Source: Camarhynchus parvulus
Lineage: Eukaryota; Chordata; Aves; Passeriformes; Thraupidae
NCBI RefSeq assembly: GCF_901933205.1
Contig: NC_044590.1
Span: forward strand, 8,633,501 to 8,697,500
DNA length: 64,000 nucleotides
Direction: 5' to 3'
Part shown: positions 33,700 through 45,405 of the stretch, piece after piece
Layout: every line of letters starts with the position of its first letter
How positions within the stretch are numbered: position 1 is the first letter of the stretch
Position numbers and translations under genes: made by a program
Notes under the pieces: model-generated
Told to the model about the DNA's origin: nothing
Databases searched by the model: none
Seen by the model: the letters and a program-made list of their open reading frames with translations, nothing else

Positions 33700-36600
33700 C
33701 CCCTCCTCTGGTGGTTTGGCAGGCCTTCGGCAAGCCAGGAGCTCAGACAGCAGCAGACAGACCCGCCTGCCATCCAAGCACATTCCCCGCGAGCCGGGGC
33801 CGAGGGAGAAGAGGGAAAAGGGAAAACAAATCGCAAAGATGAGTCGGGGCCGTCTCCTGACGGGCTGGAGCTGCTCCAGCCATGCAGGAGTCGGCACAGG
33901 AGAACTGCTCGGCTGCTCTGGCTGTACTTTGTCCCAGTAAAAAGTGCTTCTGGGTGATGGAAAGTGAAACCCAAATGCCCTCTAACGGCCTCGCACAGAT
34001 GTGCAGAGGGAACGCGCAGCTGGAAGGAGCCGCGGTTTGGGTGACGTGTCCAGGTGAGAGATGGACTTCTTAGATGGCTATTTCTGGAACTAAAAATAAA
34101 GATGTGCTCATCCAGGAGTGGAGCTTGTCTGTGCAGGGCGAGCCCAGCCTGGCTGCTCAGGGCCAGCTCGGTGGGTGCAGGAAAGTCCTGGCACAGGGTG
34201 GGGCAGCTTGGAGGCACCTCAGTTCAGGCTGCTTAGAGTAAGAGAAGGAAAAAGAAAAAAAATTGTGAATCAAAGCACTGAACACATTATTACAATTTAT
34301 TACATCCTGGGTTAAATCCTTCACTCTTACCCAGCCATAAGCTCTGCTGATGGCACAGCCCTGACCATAGCAGTGCCCGAATCTCCAGTGTTGGGATGTG
34401 CAGGAGAGCAGGGCAGGGCAGGGCACTGCTGCTTTGTCTGCAGCTCCCAAAAATCAATGCCCAAACTCCCCTGTAGGTCATCCCTCCTGCTGCCAGGCCC
34501 ACACTCCCTCATTCCCCTGGGCTGGGATTTCCCCAGCATGGTGCAAGCACCATCAGCAGCTCACTGTGCTCCTGACCAGGGCAGATCTGGGGCTGAAGGG
34601 ACCACAGGCTGAATGGCAGGGGGAGCTCCTCTCTCCAGCCCAAGGAAAAGCCTCCCCTGCAGCAGCAGAAATGCAGCAGGCCCAAGGCAGCTCATTCATT
34701 CCCTCAGGCCCTGCAAGAACTGAAAAGAAAATGAAAGTCAAGGATGCGGCTCAGCCACCTCATGGGGGTAAAAATAAAAGAGAAAGAAAAAAAGAAACCT
34801 CACTGCTCTTGCAGTAACACATTGCCTACAAAGAGAATTATTTACTGCAATCATCTGGTGCTCAGCCTGAATACAAATAATTAATTCTGTTTGATATGGG
34901 GCATATGGTGAACCTCCAGCAGGCAGCAAATTGCAGAACAAACAGCTTGGGTTGGCTTTTTCAGTTCTCTGGTGGCCATGCCAAACAAGTGGTGACCCAA
35001 AGCTCATGTAGACTTCAAAACTACCACATTCCTTGACTGACATGGATAAAACATGTTGTGGGTACTGAAAATCCTGGTTTTAAGCCAGTTCTTGTTCAAG
35101 CATGTTGGGACTCGGCCACCAAGGCTGGGTGAGCTGCCAGGGCTGTCACACACTCCCAGATCCTGCCTGGCCACCTCTGGGTGATGGTAAAAATCAGAAG
35201 GTCACTTTTTAGGCAGCAACCTGCAATTCTCATCTCAAACAAATGACTCAACACACCTCTGCTATAATTATCTCTTCCCCCCCCCCCGCAGAATGTCTCC
35301 CTGATTCACTAAGCATCTAAATAATGAATTAATGATTCCAAATAAATCAGAGTTATTTTTCCCTATGAATACAGGGAAATCAACTCTTGCAGTTTGATTG
35401 CTAGTCTCACAATATTTCCCTCTAAAGCCCTGCTACCCTGGAAACGTGGTTATTTGAGGCTCTGACGCAGGGTCCTGGCTTTGCCTGCTCATGTGGGGCA
35501 ACAGAGGAATATTCCACCCCATCCACAGGTGATGTGTAAAGATAAAAATCCCCAAACTGAAAGAAAATTCACTCCTGTCCTCAAGGCACAAGACCACATC
35601 TGCACACAGCCTGGGATGTGCCAACCACACTCCTGAGCCAGTGATGAGCAGCAGAGCACAGCTCATTTCTGTGCAAGCACACGCAGCAGCTGAAGGAAAA
35701 CTGTCCTGCTGGATGAGTAAACAACATGCATCAGAATTGCTTTTCCAAGCCATTCTCATGATCAATGATTTTTAAATGCATAGAGTTGGGTGAGAGAGAG
35801 GTGGATGAGCTCCTTGTTACTGTGAAACATTTTCAGAAACTGAGCACAGGAATGCAGTGCTCAACTGGAAAAAAAAAATCGAGTGGATCAAATGGGTTTT
35901 TTATTTTTCCTGGAAACACATGATTCAGGTTCTGTGTTTGCAGGAGCTGTCTTGGCCCTTTGTTCTCATCCTGACATCAGCACTGCTGTTGCCTGCCAGA
36001 GCCAGGAGGCAGAGGGGAGCATCCTCATGCAGGATGTTTGGGCAGAGCTGGCAGTAGCACCTGTACTGTGAGTGAAACCATGGGTCAAGTGAACACCTAA
36101 TACACACAGGAGGCAGGCACAAGGGAAAAGCTCTGTGATTGTGCCTCCAAAGGGTCCAGAGAACAGGAGATGTGGAGGGCATGGGGCTCTCCCCATGGGT
36201 AGAGCTCCCCATGACCTGCCCTCCTCCTCTCTTCCCATGGCAGGAGGCACCAGCTCCAAGCTTTCATTCTCAGGACAGAGAAAGCTTTGCCTTCATTGCT
36301 GAGAGCATATCATGACCCTTCCCACGACCACAGAAGCCCTCCCAGCCAGCTGCTGTCTCTGCCTCAGTTTCCCCAAAGGTTGATACTCTGGGACAGAGGG
36401 AACTGTTCCTCTCCTCTTGTTGCCCTTCCACAGCTCCATGAAGTTGCTCTGCAAGTGCCGCCCCAAGCCCAGGCTGCAGGAGCAGCTGAGGTGCAGAGGC
36501 GAGGGGGGCAGGAGTAGGGCAGGACGGGGTCACTTCCCTGAGGGGTGCATCCCCAAGGACCCCCCCTGCTGCTGTCACTCCAGCGGCACACACCCACCAG

Positions 36601-36800
36601 AGCATCTGCAAACCGCAGCAAAGCTGTATCTTCACCACAAGGAAAGAGTTCCACACTTCAGCTTTTCGGCGGCACACCCATAACGGTGAACGGTGAGATT
36701 TTATTGCACCGGCAGGAAATAACACACGTTTCCCGCCGCTTATCTGCTCCAGCAAGTGCTTTCTGAAGTCAACAAACACACTGGTACCCTCAACACGCAG
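33700..36800. other. Intergenic between CCN5 and the P2Y-like gene
   Basis: No gene seen. There is a C-run (35278-35288), a second AATAAA near 34094 that could serve a longer CCN5 transcript, and unique AT/GC-mixed sequence without domains. Confidence 0.6.
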
Positions 36801-36839
36801 CCAACCCCCATCCCATCTGCGTTTTGGGCTTGCCCACCG

Positions 36840-37990
36840 TGTCCCCGAGCGTGGTCCAGCGGAGATGCTCGGCCGCTCCCGAGGAGGGATGGACGCGAGT
36901 CGGGACGGCTGGGCAGGACTCACCCTTCCTCCTCCTCCTCCTCCTCCTCACTGGCTGATGAGATACCAGCCTCCTCCCGCCCCTGCCCGGACTCAATTCC
37001 CGGAAAGCAAGCGGACGCACTCTCTCCAGAGCCTAGCCTTTCACCTCAAGCCGTTTCCCCAAGGTCGAAATGGCTCATGAGGGTAAACCCTGATTGCTTC
37101 CCCGTTAACTCCCGCGCCTGCAGGTCCGAGTGACTTCTGGCCCCGTTTATGCTGCAGCAGCTGCTCAGCAATGCGATCGGGGCTGCCCTTCCCCGGGGTC
37201 TGCTTTGGGCTCGCTGCTTTTAACCCTTGCCCGAGTTTTGCATTTTCTGGGTGTCTCCTGTGACAGGAAAGGAAGAATACAGCCCATCTCAGGTCCTCCC
37301 TGCACGGGTCTGGACGGCTGGAAGGAGGAACGGGGAACGGGTTTTTGTGCTTGGGGAGGGAGATTGAAGTAGGCAGCAGGAGCAGCTGTAGGGAGGGCCA
37401 GCTCTGGAGCAGGGCTCACTCTGGCTGAGCGGGGGGCAGACAGCCCGGTGCATCTCTGCCTGCGGCACCGGGGCAATGGCAGCAGGAGCCCCATGGAACA
37501 CTGCCAGTGTCCTCCCGGTATTTCTGAGCCTCGCAGCCAGGAGAAAGGCTCTCAGGAATGGCAGTGAGGGTGGCTCATGGGGTACAAGCTTCCATCCCCC
37601 GGTGTGGAAAACTGGGAGGTTTCTCCTGACCGCGAGTGGGACAGAACAGAAACAGGCTGAAAGCTTTGGCTCCCCTCCTCAGGCACCCCTCTGCCGCCCC
37701 TCTGCCTCCTGCTCCCTCCAGGCACCCCAAACCAGCCGGGGGGCTGCGTGACCCCGGCTCGGAGCGGGCTGGGGGAGGCGCCGGGGGAGTGGCGGAAGCC
37801 GCTCGGCTGAGGCTGCTCTCGGCACATCCTCCCCGTGTCCCGGGGGAAGTCCAGCGCCCTGAAGCCCCAGGCCGGGCTCAGCCGGAGCGGAGAGGTGAGG
37901 GGAGCCTCAGCCTGTGCCAGAGGACACGGAGCTGCCGCGGCACCGGCGCCTCCGAGCTCTCCCACCCTGGCACGGCTGCCACAGCGCCCG
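36840..37990 (+). promoter_or_regulatory. CpG-rich 5' region of the P2Y1-like gene
   Basis: CpG density and GC content rise from about 36.84 kb to the start codon. A (CCT)n run lies at 36926-36950. Noncoding 5' exons may be hidden here; splice sites could not be assigned with confidence. Confidence 0.5.
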
Positions 37991-39043
37991 ATGGCCGCGG
38001 ACGCTCTCTCCACGTGGCCCGGCAATGGCACTCGGGCTCCTTGCCCCGTGGATTCCGCCTTCGCCCAGCGCTTCCTGCCCGCCGTGTACCTGACCGTGAT
38101 CCCCCTGGGGCTGCTGGGCAACGGGCTGGGGCTGTGGCACCTCTGCACAGGACCTCGAGAGGGTGCCCGCCAGCCGCTCAGCCTGCTGGTGGGCAACCTG
38201 GGGCTGGCCGACCTGCTCTATGTCAGCACTCTGCCCTTCCTCGTCAGCTACTACCGCCAAGGCAGAGTGTGGATCTTCGGGCAGCCCTGGTGCCGCCTCA
38301 CCCGCAGCCTCTTCCACCTCAACCTCTACGCCAGCATCGGCTTCCTCAGCTGCATCAGCATCCACCGCTACCTGGGCATCGTGCACCCGCTGAAGGCGCG
38401 GGGCAGGTGCCGGGGTGCCGCCTCCTCCGTGTGGCTCAGCGTGGCAGTGTGGCTCTGGGTCATCGCACAGATAGCTCCCGACCTCGCCTTCAGCAAGGCA
38501 GACGGCAACAAGACGCAGTGCCACGACACGACGGGACAGGAGCACCTGGATGTTTACTTGCCCTACACCTTTGCTGTCACCGTGACGGGCTTTGTCATCC
38601 CGTTCCTCATCATCATCGGCTGCTACTGCCACGTGGTGTTCGTGCTCTGCAGGAATGACAGCGTGGACGCCAGCCTCAGGAGGAGAAGCATCGGGCTGGT
38701 GATCCTCGTCATGGTTCTCTTTTCCATCTGCTTCCTCCCCTACCACATCTTCAGAAACCTCAACTTGTTTTTTCGTTGGCGGCCACAAGGGTCCTGCACA
38801 CAGGCTTCAAAGGATGTCTACGTTTCCTACCAGGTGACTCGGGGCCTGGCCAGCCTCAACAGTGCCCTCAACCCCCTGCTCTACGTGATCACCAGCAAAG
38901 ACTGGAGGTCACGAGTGAGAAGCATCAGCCAAAGTGCCAGGCAGTGTCTGAGGCCACCCTTCCGGAGCAAAACCCCTGGCCAGGCAGCTGAGAAGAAGAG
39001 GAACAACATTCTTTGTAAAGGGGAGGCTTCTAACGAGCTCTGA
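37991..39043 (+). CDS. P2Y1-like nucleotide receptor (class A GPCR)
   Basis: A single-exon ORF of 350 codons encoding a seven-pass plasma-membrane receptor closest, by eye, to P2RY1. Features: N-glycosylation sequon N12; TM1 GN at 43-44; TM2 LADLL 72-76; TM3 C101 paired with ECL2 C177; HRY instead of DRY at 125-127, as in P2Y1; ECL2 CHDTTGQEHL (P2Y1 has a similar CYDTTSDEYL); TM6 PYHIFRN with H252 and R255; TM7 YQVTRGLASLN with Q281 and R284, positions that contact ADP in P2Y1; NPLLY 294-298; C18 and C269 suited to the second P2Y disulfide. ADP/ATP-type ligand and Gq coupling are inferred from family. The start is ATG 37991; an in-frame GTG at 37835 would add 52 Gly/Ala/Ser-rich residues and is unlikely. 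I recall no P2Y gene between CCN5 and KCNK15 in mammals. Exact orthology is unknown. Confidence 0.92.
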   Translation: MAADALSTWPGNGTRAPCPVDSAFAQRFLPAVYLTVIPLGLLGNGLGLWHLCTGPREGARQPLSLLVGNLGLADLLYVSTLPFLVSYYRQGRVWIFGQPWCRLTRSLFHLNLYASIGFLSCISIHRYLGIVHPLKARGRCRGAASSVWLSVAVWLWVIAQIAPDLAFSKADGNKTQCHDTTGQEHLDVYLPYTFAVTVTGFVIPFLIIIGCYCHVVFVLCRNDSVDASLRRRSIGLVILVMVLFSICFLPYHIFRNLNLFFRWRPQGSCTQASKDVYVSYQVTRGLASLNSALNPLLYVITSKDWRSRVRSISQSARQCLRPPFRSKTPGQAAEKKRNNILCKGEASNEL

Positions 39044-39848
39044 GGGACCTGACATCCCCCTGCTTGTGCCGCATCAGCTTGCGCTTGGCACCTCCCTGGG
39101 GGCAGCCCCCACCTCGACACCTGCTTTGCAGAGATGGTGACAGCAGCATCATGGGCTCTGTGCACACAAGGGACAGGCAGGACTGTCAGCATCTGAGAGA
39201 AAAATGGGACCAGATTTCAGAAGCAAAACTACTCAACCCGACTATTCTGCCTATGGAAAGAGATGATCACGTTTGCTCCAGTCCAAAGTATTTCCCTCCA
39301 GCCTCTGCTGCAGCAGGCTGAGCTGGTTAACATCCCCTTGCTTCCTAGCTCCTGTGTGACTGAGGGATGGAGGGAGTGACACCTTGTCCCTCCACTGTAT
39401 CCTCTCTACTGTACATGGGTTTGAGACAGCATTCCCTCTTTCACCTAAGGAGAGGGCAAATTTTTGCAGTGGAGGAAGAGCTTTGGAAATGGAAATATTC
39501 ATTAAAAAATCAGGTTTTAAGTACATTACTAAGCTGTGCCAGTTCCTGGGTGATTGAGCTGTTTCAGGATCTGTGGGATCCTCTACTGCCCACCTCCTTT
39601 GCAGAAGAAAAAGACATTTTTGGCATCACTCCCTCTCTTTTGGAAGAGCACATAGCAGAACTAACAAATGGGCATTTTAAAGTTTTTGGTTGGGCTTTTA
39701 TTCTGGAAGGTGAATGACAGCAGTAGACTGAACTCCTGCTTTCAGCAGGAAAATGCCAAGAGAGTTTGCAAATCTCCAGGTGGGTGCTTGCATCTTGCAT
39801 CCAGCCTTGAGAGGGTATTAGATATGACTTGTAAAAATTAGATGTGCA

Positions 39849-39854
39849 AATAAA
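39849..39854 (+). terminator. Polyadenylation signal of the P2Y1-like gene
   Basis: AATAAA in TGCAAATAAAAAG, about 800 bp after the stop codon. It is the first canonical signal downstream on this strand; an ATTAAA occurs near 39500. Confidence 0.6.
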
Positions 39855-39879
39855 AAGAGAAGCAGCACTGACATGAAGG

Positions 39880-41980
39880 CTTGTGAAGGCAGGATGTGAC
39901 AGTGAGATCTATCATCACCAGGGGTGACAGATCTCTGCTGTTAAGGTCAGTAGAGGCTCCCAAGCAGTATTTTCATTTTTTATCTCGGTGTTACCCACTA
40001 CGACCAGCTCGAACACTTCAATTCAATAATGTGATTTGCAGCAGCAGCAGCTTTTGGAGGCCAGCTGAAGGAAGTGGACTGTGAGTTAAAATCAGCCCTT
40101 TCTGGGAAAGCACTGGCCCAGGGACGGATGTTGGGCTCTTTTCCTGACATTTATCTCTGTCAGCTGTTCCTCACCCAAACCCACCTTAGCTGGGCAGAGG
40201 AGGGAGCACAGCTGGCTTTCAGTGCAGTTAATATGTCTGCAGTGCAAATAAACACCTCATGCTTTCACTTGTGAGTTGTTTGGCTTCTTTTAAAGCTTTA
40301 TGGGAGCCTGGGAGCCAGCTGGCCTGTGGGCTGGAGCAGGGGCCTGCCTGCTCAGGGAGTGGTGATGATCTTCCCAGTGCTCTGCAGACAGAAAACTGCT
40401 GGGAGACTGCAGGCAGCCATCTGTGGAGTCTGCTCAGCACCACTCAGGGGTCCAGCAGAGCCTGAAATGTCTAGCTCCCACCTCATCCAGAGGAAAACCA
40501 AAGATAAAGCATAAATTCACCAATGAGATCTTCCCTCTCTGTAGGAGGAAGATTGAGACATTAGGATCAGACCTGGTCCCTGCTCCTTGCACACATGCTC
40601 CAGATCTGGGCTTCCCCAGAGCTCTGAACTCTTCTCCTTTCTTCAAAAAACACCCACGCCTCTGAAAGCTGTCCAGCTCTTCCATCTTCACACATGGATT
40701 CTGTCTAAGATGCTACAGCTCCCCCCTCAAAACCTCCCAGGGCTCTTTATCCCTGGAACCAGAGGGTGGGACTGTGCCTGGAGCAACCAGGGCAGCACCC
40801 AGCCTGTCCCAGGTCCCACCTGTGGCATGGGAAGAAATTTTGGGAGTCAGTAAACAGTCAGGGAAGGAAGGGAGCTGTCATAATTGTTCTTTCCCTTCTC
40901 CCAACACTCTGCCAGACATTGGCAGGGCCAACACAAGCATTTGCTGCTGGCAGGAAGGGGCCAGTGTCACTGGAGAAGCTGTGCCATGGTTATCTCCTGA
41001 ATCATCACCCCTTTTGGGCTCCTGCCTTATGGCCAGCTGAACATTCTCCTTTCCCTCCCTTGGCTATCTGTTACCAGACTCTGAAAATGTCTAAAAGGAA
41101 GTGAGAGGAATCCCACCTGCACTCTCTGCTCTTCCCACAGCCTCTCTGCTGCAGCAGCATGGAGCAATGGTCTTGCCTGGAAAATCAAGCTGAAAGCAGA
41201 TTTTTAACTCCTTTATCAAGATTAGACCCAACCAATAAATCAAACATGGTGGGAATACTCCTCCTGACACTAATGGGATCAGGATCAAGCCTGGAAATTT
41301 GGCAGCATTTCTTGCTTCATTAAATAAACCGCTCTTGGTTGAGGATATGTTGCAAACACAGTCAAGGTTTGTTATGTTACAGAGAACTTTTGAGCTGACA
41401 GCCCAGGGAAGCCAGTCAGGCAGAAATATCAGGCACACATACAGATGCACAGATGTACAACCACTTTTTTCCTCCAAAATGCTGAACAGTTTTTTCTTTT
41501 TTGGCATGCAAAGCACTCTACAAGAAGAAAATATTGCTATCAGCAACATCTAAATGCATAGAACTCAACTCTGATTAATTCTTTATTTCATTTTGCACAC
41601 ATTAGATAAAATCTGGCTCTGACTCAGTTCAGGGGTGTTGATATGGCCAGTGGAGCCCTGATTGCTGAACAAGTGTGGGTTGGCTGCCCTGTGCTGAGAA
41701 TGTGGGCTCGTGCCTTTGTGTCAGAGACTTCCACAGCTCAAGAGAGGGGAGCTGCTGCACACAGGGCTTGGGGCGCTGGGGACATCACTGTGGCACTGGG
41801 ATGGTGCACAGGTCCCTGTTGAACAGGCCATGGCCATAATGTGAGAGTCCTCAGGCCCAGAGCCTGTGTGAAGCTGGAGGAGAAGCAGCCAGAGCAGGAG
41901 GCTCCTACAGGATTTGGGTCCCCATTGCTACAGGCACCCTGCAGAAGGACTTTGGTGGAGCATCTTTAGCAGCATGGTGG
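39880..41980. other. Intergenic, no gene seen
   Basis: Unique sequence with short ORFs only; AATAAA words near 40246 and 41324 have no gene to serve. Confidence 0.55.
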
Positions 41981-41989
41981 GAGGCTGTA

Positions 41990-42421
41990 GTGTGCACTCA
42001 AAAAAGGGATGAGTCACTCAGGTCACTAATGAAAGGTCACAGCATTCTCAGATTCTGTGAGAGCCATTTATTTCTTCAGCAAAACAATTTCATTGCTAAA
42101 GTACCTTTGGCTGCAGTGACAACAGACCTGACAGGTTATCTTATTTACCAAGGGTATCGATCAGACTGGGAAGGAATAGTAGATGCAATTATCCAGGTGA
42201 GCTGGGAAAATGGTAAATATACCTGCCACTGGGGTGCTGTTGGTGAATATTTTAATAACAGAGAAAAGCTGAGTCGTTGTCTACACTACACGGAGTGCTC
42301 TGGCATCCGAGGGACCAACAGCTTGTGCAGAAGAGAGCCAATCACAGAAATAGAACAACACTTAGCGTGCCTGTGTGAAGCCATCAGTCCAGTGCCCCTT
42401 CTGCGGTGCCTGCAGTTATAA
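41990..42421 (+). CDS. Unidentified ORF, possible MIB/HERC2-like fold fragment
   Basis: A 143-codon open frame ends in TAA at 42419-42421. I do not recognise the protein. The middle, GYRSDWEGIVDAIIQVSWEN followed by GKYTCHWGAVGEYF, resembles the SH3-like MIB/HERC2 domain pattern (VxWxNG...Y/W-x-x-G-x-x-G-x-F/Y), which is a weak visual match only. A donor-like CAG/GTGAGC sits inside the frame near 42197. The ORF overlaps a CCAAT and TATA module, so it may be noncoding, an exon, or a decayed gene copy. Codon use looks protein-like (varied, few low-complexity runs), unlike nearby shadows. Confidence 0.3.
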   Translation: MCTQKRDESLRSLMKGHSILRFCESHLFLQQNNFIAKVPLAAVTTDLTGYLIYQGYRSDWEGIVDAIIQVSWENGKYTCHWGAVGEYFNNREKLSRCLHYTECSGIRGTNSLCRREPITEIEQHLACLCEAISPVPLLRCLQL

Positions 42422-42650
42422 ATAGGTGATGGATGCCGTGCTGCGCGCACCGGGCAGCGGGAGGGCAGGAGCGCACGGCGGCTCCGGCCGCGGCGCCGCT
42501 CCCGCCCCGCTCGCATTTGTATGTGCGCTGCGCAGCGACTGCGGTGCACCCTGCGGGCACCGAGCTGTCCTCGAGGACTCGCCCAGCCCAGGTGTAAAAG
42601 AATTGTGGCGTTTTTTTACGCCGTTCCTTTAAATATCCCCCCGCAGCAAG
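42338..42650 (+). promoter_or_regulatory. CCAAT/TATA/CpG promoter-like module
   Basis: CCAAT at 42338-42342 is followed 75 bp later by TATAAATA (42417-42424), then a CpG-dense 150 bp, then a TTTAAATA near 42626. A perfect inverted repeat, GGCGT-T6-ACGCC, lies at about 42607-42622. The arrangement reads as a plus-strand promoter with initiation near 42450. A candidate donor (CCCAGGTGTAA) lies near 42590. No known gene follows; AATAAA occurs at 43285. Confidence 0.4.
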
Positions 42651-43284
42651 AGATCCTTGCTCCGGATCGCTGCTTGAGGCAGGCGCCAGCACAGGAGCGG
42701 GGCAGTGAGAAAGCCCCGGGAGATGCTCGGTGCACCACGACCTGTGCTGCCTCCTCAGCATCCTGGGAGGAAGCTATCATTTGAATTTTGCCCAACACCT
42801 CCGTTCTGTCATGAACAGGAGACGCTCAGATCCGATCTGGCTCCCTGAAGAGCCCTTCGTGCCAACGCACAGCCCAGCCAGCGTGAAATTCTTCTGCTTG
42901 TTTGGGCTTATGGGCAAAAAGTTTACCCTAAGGAGCATCAGAGAGCTCCCAGGCTTTCCAAAGGCACCACAGCTCCTCCTTGGAGAGGCTGCTTCCGTGC
43001 TGTGCTCAGGACATCCAAGGACAGGAGACAGATTAACTCTGTCCTGGCTGCCTTTTCTCACATGTGGAAGTGCAGAGGAGCACCTCTGTGCCCAGCAGAG
43101 GTGGGGAGAGCCACCCACCACAGCTCCCAGGCTGCTCTACCAGCACAGCCCACCCTGCAGAACCTCTGTGTGTCCAGTGCAGGCAGTGGGGAGACAGTCC
43201 CATGGCTGTGGGGAGCTGCTGGCACAAAGGAGAGCTCAGGGGCAGTTCACTGGTGGGGGTGCCAAGAGCCAGGAATTCTCATTC

Positions 43285-43290
43285 AATAAA
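43285..43290 (+). terminator. AATAAA that could end a transcript from 42.45 kb
   Basis: TTCAATAAAGTGTTACTTGG: canonical signal followed by a GU-rich stretch, about 840 bp after the promoter-like module. The transcript is hypothetical. Confidence 0.3.
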
Positions 43291-43299
43291 GTGTTACTT

Positions 43300-44850
43300 G
43301 GTTTGGAGGCACAAACCCCTCTTTGAAAGTGTGTAGTGCTGGCTACACAGTGCCATGCTGAGAGCCCAGAGGAGATGGGGATGCAGCTCCTCCATGAGCC
43401 TGGGGCTATCCAAAACCCCAGCACTACCCATCATGAGATGCTGCAGCTTCCTCAGGGCTGTTGGAGGAAAGAAACTTTCTGTGTGCAAAGCTGAAACAAC
43501 AGATCCATCTCTGGAGCCACTATCCCACTGCACTGAGCTGGGATGTGGGAAAGGCTCTGGCAGGGTGCCCCAGGGCAGACAGCAGCAGCACAAGGGTCAC
43601 AGTGAGGGAGAGTGGCTCCATGGGCTGAAACTTTATTTTCCTTTCCAGTGGGGCATGTAGAAGCAGAGGGTGGCTCATGGACAAAGCAGCAGACTCAGCT
43701 GGGAGCACAGGACACATCCTCTCCCAAAGGCATAGCACAGGGATGAGTGCTGGACTTGCAGCCACTGCTGCCAATGCCAGCCTCGGGGATGTTCTCATTG
43801 CCTCCATAAAGGGGGCTCTTCACACGTGGTTCTCAGGCCAGAAACCCCCAAATGGCCATCCCTGAGCCTGTGTGGAGAGGCCCAAGGGATACCCAGAGCA
43901 TCACCTCCTGTCACTGCCTCAGCACCTGTCTCAAAAGACACTCACACAAAGCACCTAAAAGTCAGTTAAATGTTTCAGATCACTGAAAAGCTTCTGGTTT
44001 ATTTCTCCATTTGCCTCAGCTGGTTTGCCAGCCTCAAAAAAGCCTATTGTTAATTTAATTCCCTCAGATTCATGGCAGACCTGGTGTCCCAGTGCCTGGA
44101 ACAGTTGTGATTCCTGTGCCACCATTTGCTGTGTCCCAGGGACACCACACAGCCCCTGAGCATGGCTGGAAAGGAAGGGCCCGGGCTGGAGCAGGGGACA
44201 AGCAACTGGGCCAAGAAAACACAGGGATGTTTTTGCATTTGCAATGCAAAGAGGATCTGTCTTATCTCCCCAGTTAGTCCTTCCAGAGAAAAGCCTGGAG
44301 AGACGCAGCTGGAAACTCTTTGTATATAAACAAGACTTAGTAAAATCTGCAGTTTTAAGGTGGAGGAAGAAACAAGTCACTAAAATGGCGCTTACACTGC
44401 AAGAGAAAACTGATATTTCATTTTGTTCTGTTCATTCCCCACTGGGAACCTGCTGTGCTGTCAGGCATGGGCAGCAGGAGCACTTTCACAGGGCATTTAC
44501 AGCTCCCTTGGCTGGGAAATCGCTCGTGGCCCCAAACCCAGAGTTGTTCTGGCTACTGGAGTGTGGGACCAGCCATGGAGCATCACTAGCAGGGGAAGAA
44601 AAATGAATCTGGGAGGAATCAATCCCTGCATTGAAATAAACCGGTGCCTGGCTGGGAAGCTCAATCAGCCTCTCAGCACCGGTTCTTCAGAGAAAAACAG
44701 GAAAGGACATCTTGAGTTTTACTAACAAATGCACTTTTCTCCGGTTGAAGTCGTGGGGCAGCGGGTTATTTTTAGCATCGAAAGGAGCTATTAGCTGTAA
44801 ACTGTCTGCCCGGGAAGCGGAGCTCCGGGGGCCACAGCCGGGACTGCGGC
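43300..44850. other. Intergenic, no gene seen
   Basis: Unique sequence with short ORFs without motifs; ends at the decamer minisatellite. Confidence 0.55.
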
Positions 44851-44854
44851 AGCG

Positions 44855-45225
44855 CCCCGGCCCCGCATGGCCCCTCACGGCCCCGACCACGCACGGCCCC
44901 GAACACGCACGGCCCCGCACGGCCTCTACGGCCCCGGCCCCGCACGGCCCCGCACGGCCCCTCACGGCCCCGGCCCCGCCCCGGCCCCGGGCCCCACATG
45001 GCCCCGCACGGCCCCGCGCAGTCCCACACGGCCCCCACATGGCCCCGCACAGCCCCACACGGCCCCGCGCAGTCCCACACGGCCCCACATGGCCCCGCAC
45101 AGCCCCACATGGCCCCGCACGGCCCCACACGGCCCCGCGCAGTCCCACACGGCCCCACATGGCCCCGCACGGCCCCACACGGCCCCGCGCAGCCCCACAC
45201 GGCCCCGCACGGCCCCGGCCCGCCC
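44855..45225. repeat. 10-bp GC-rich minisatellite
   Basis: Tandem decamers such as ACGGCCCCGC, ACGGCCCCAC, ATGGCCCCGC and GCAGTCCCAC run for about 370 bp. The order ACGGCCCCGC-GCAGTCCCAC-ACGGCCCCAC-ATGGCCCCGC recurs, so there is a higher-order period. Because 10 is not divisible by 3, long spurious ORFs arise on both strands (Gly/Cys/Ala/Val-rich or Pro/His-rich). Confidence 0.95.
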
Positions 45226-45405
45226 GCAGCGGGGCTCAGTTCCCCGGCTGACCCACCCACTGAGTGGAAATTTTCCAGAGTAGAAATCCATTTTGTTTTA
45301 GGTGAAATGTACATCTTTCAGTTAAGTCTGTAGCTTGCTGTTTAGACTGACTGCCTGTTCTCACCAAGGGCCTGTGCTTGGAGACACTGCTTCAGCCAAA
45401 GGACA

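Noticed and set aside
37835..37990. N-terminal extension of the P2Y-like receptor
   Set aside because: The upstream start is GTG, the added residues are Ala/Gly/Ser-rich, and family members begin near the position of ATG 37991.
37907..38788. 293-codon minus-strand frame over the P2Y-like receptor
   Set aside because: Antisense shadow; the plus strand shows a full GPCR with conserved motifs.
44687..45314. Several 100-180-codon frames rich in Gly/Cys or Pro/His
   Set aside because: Products of the decamer minisatellite.
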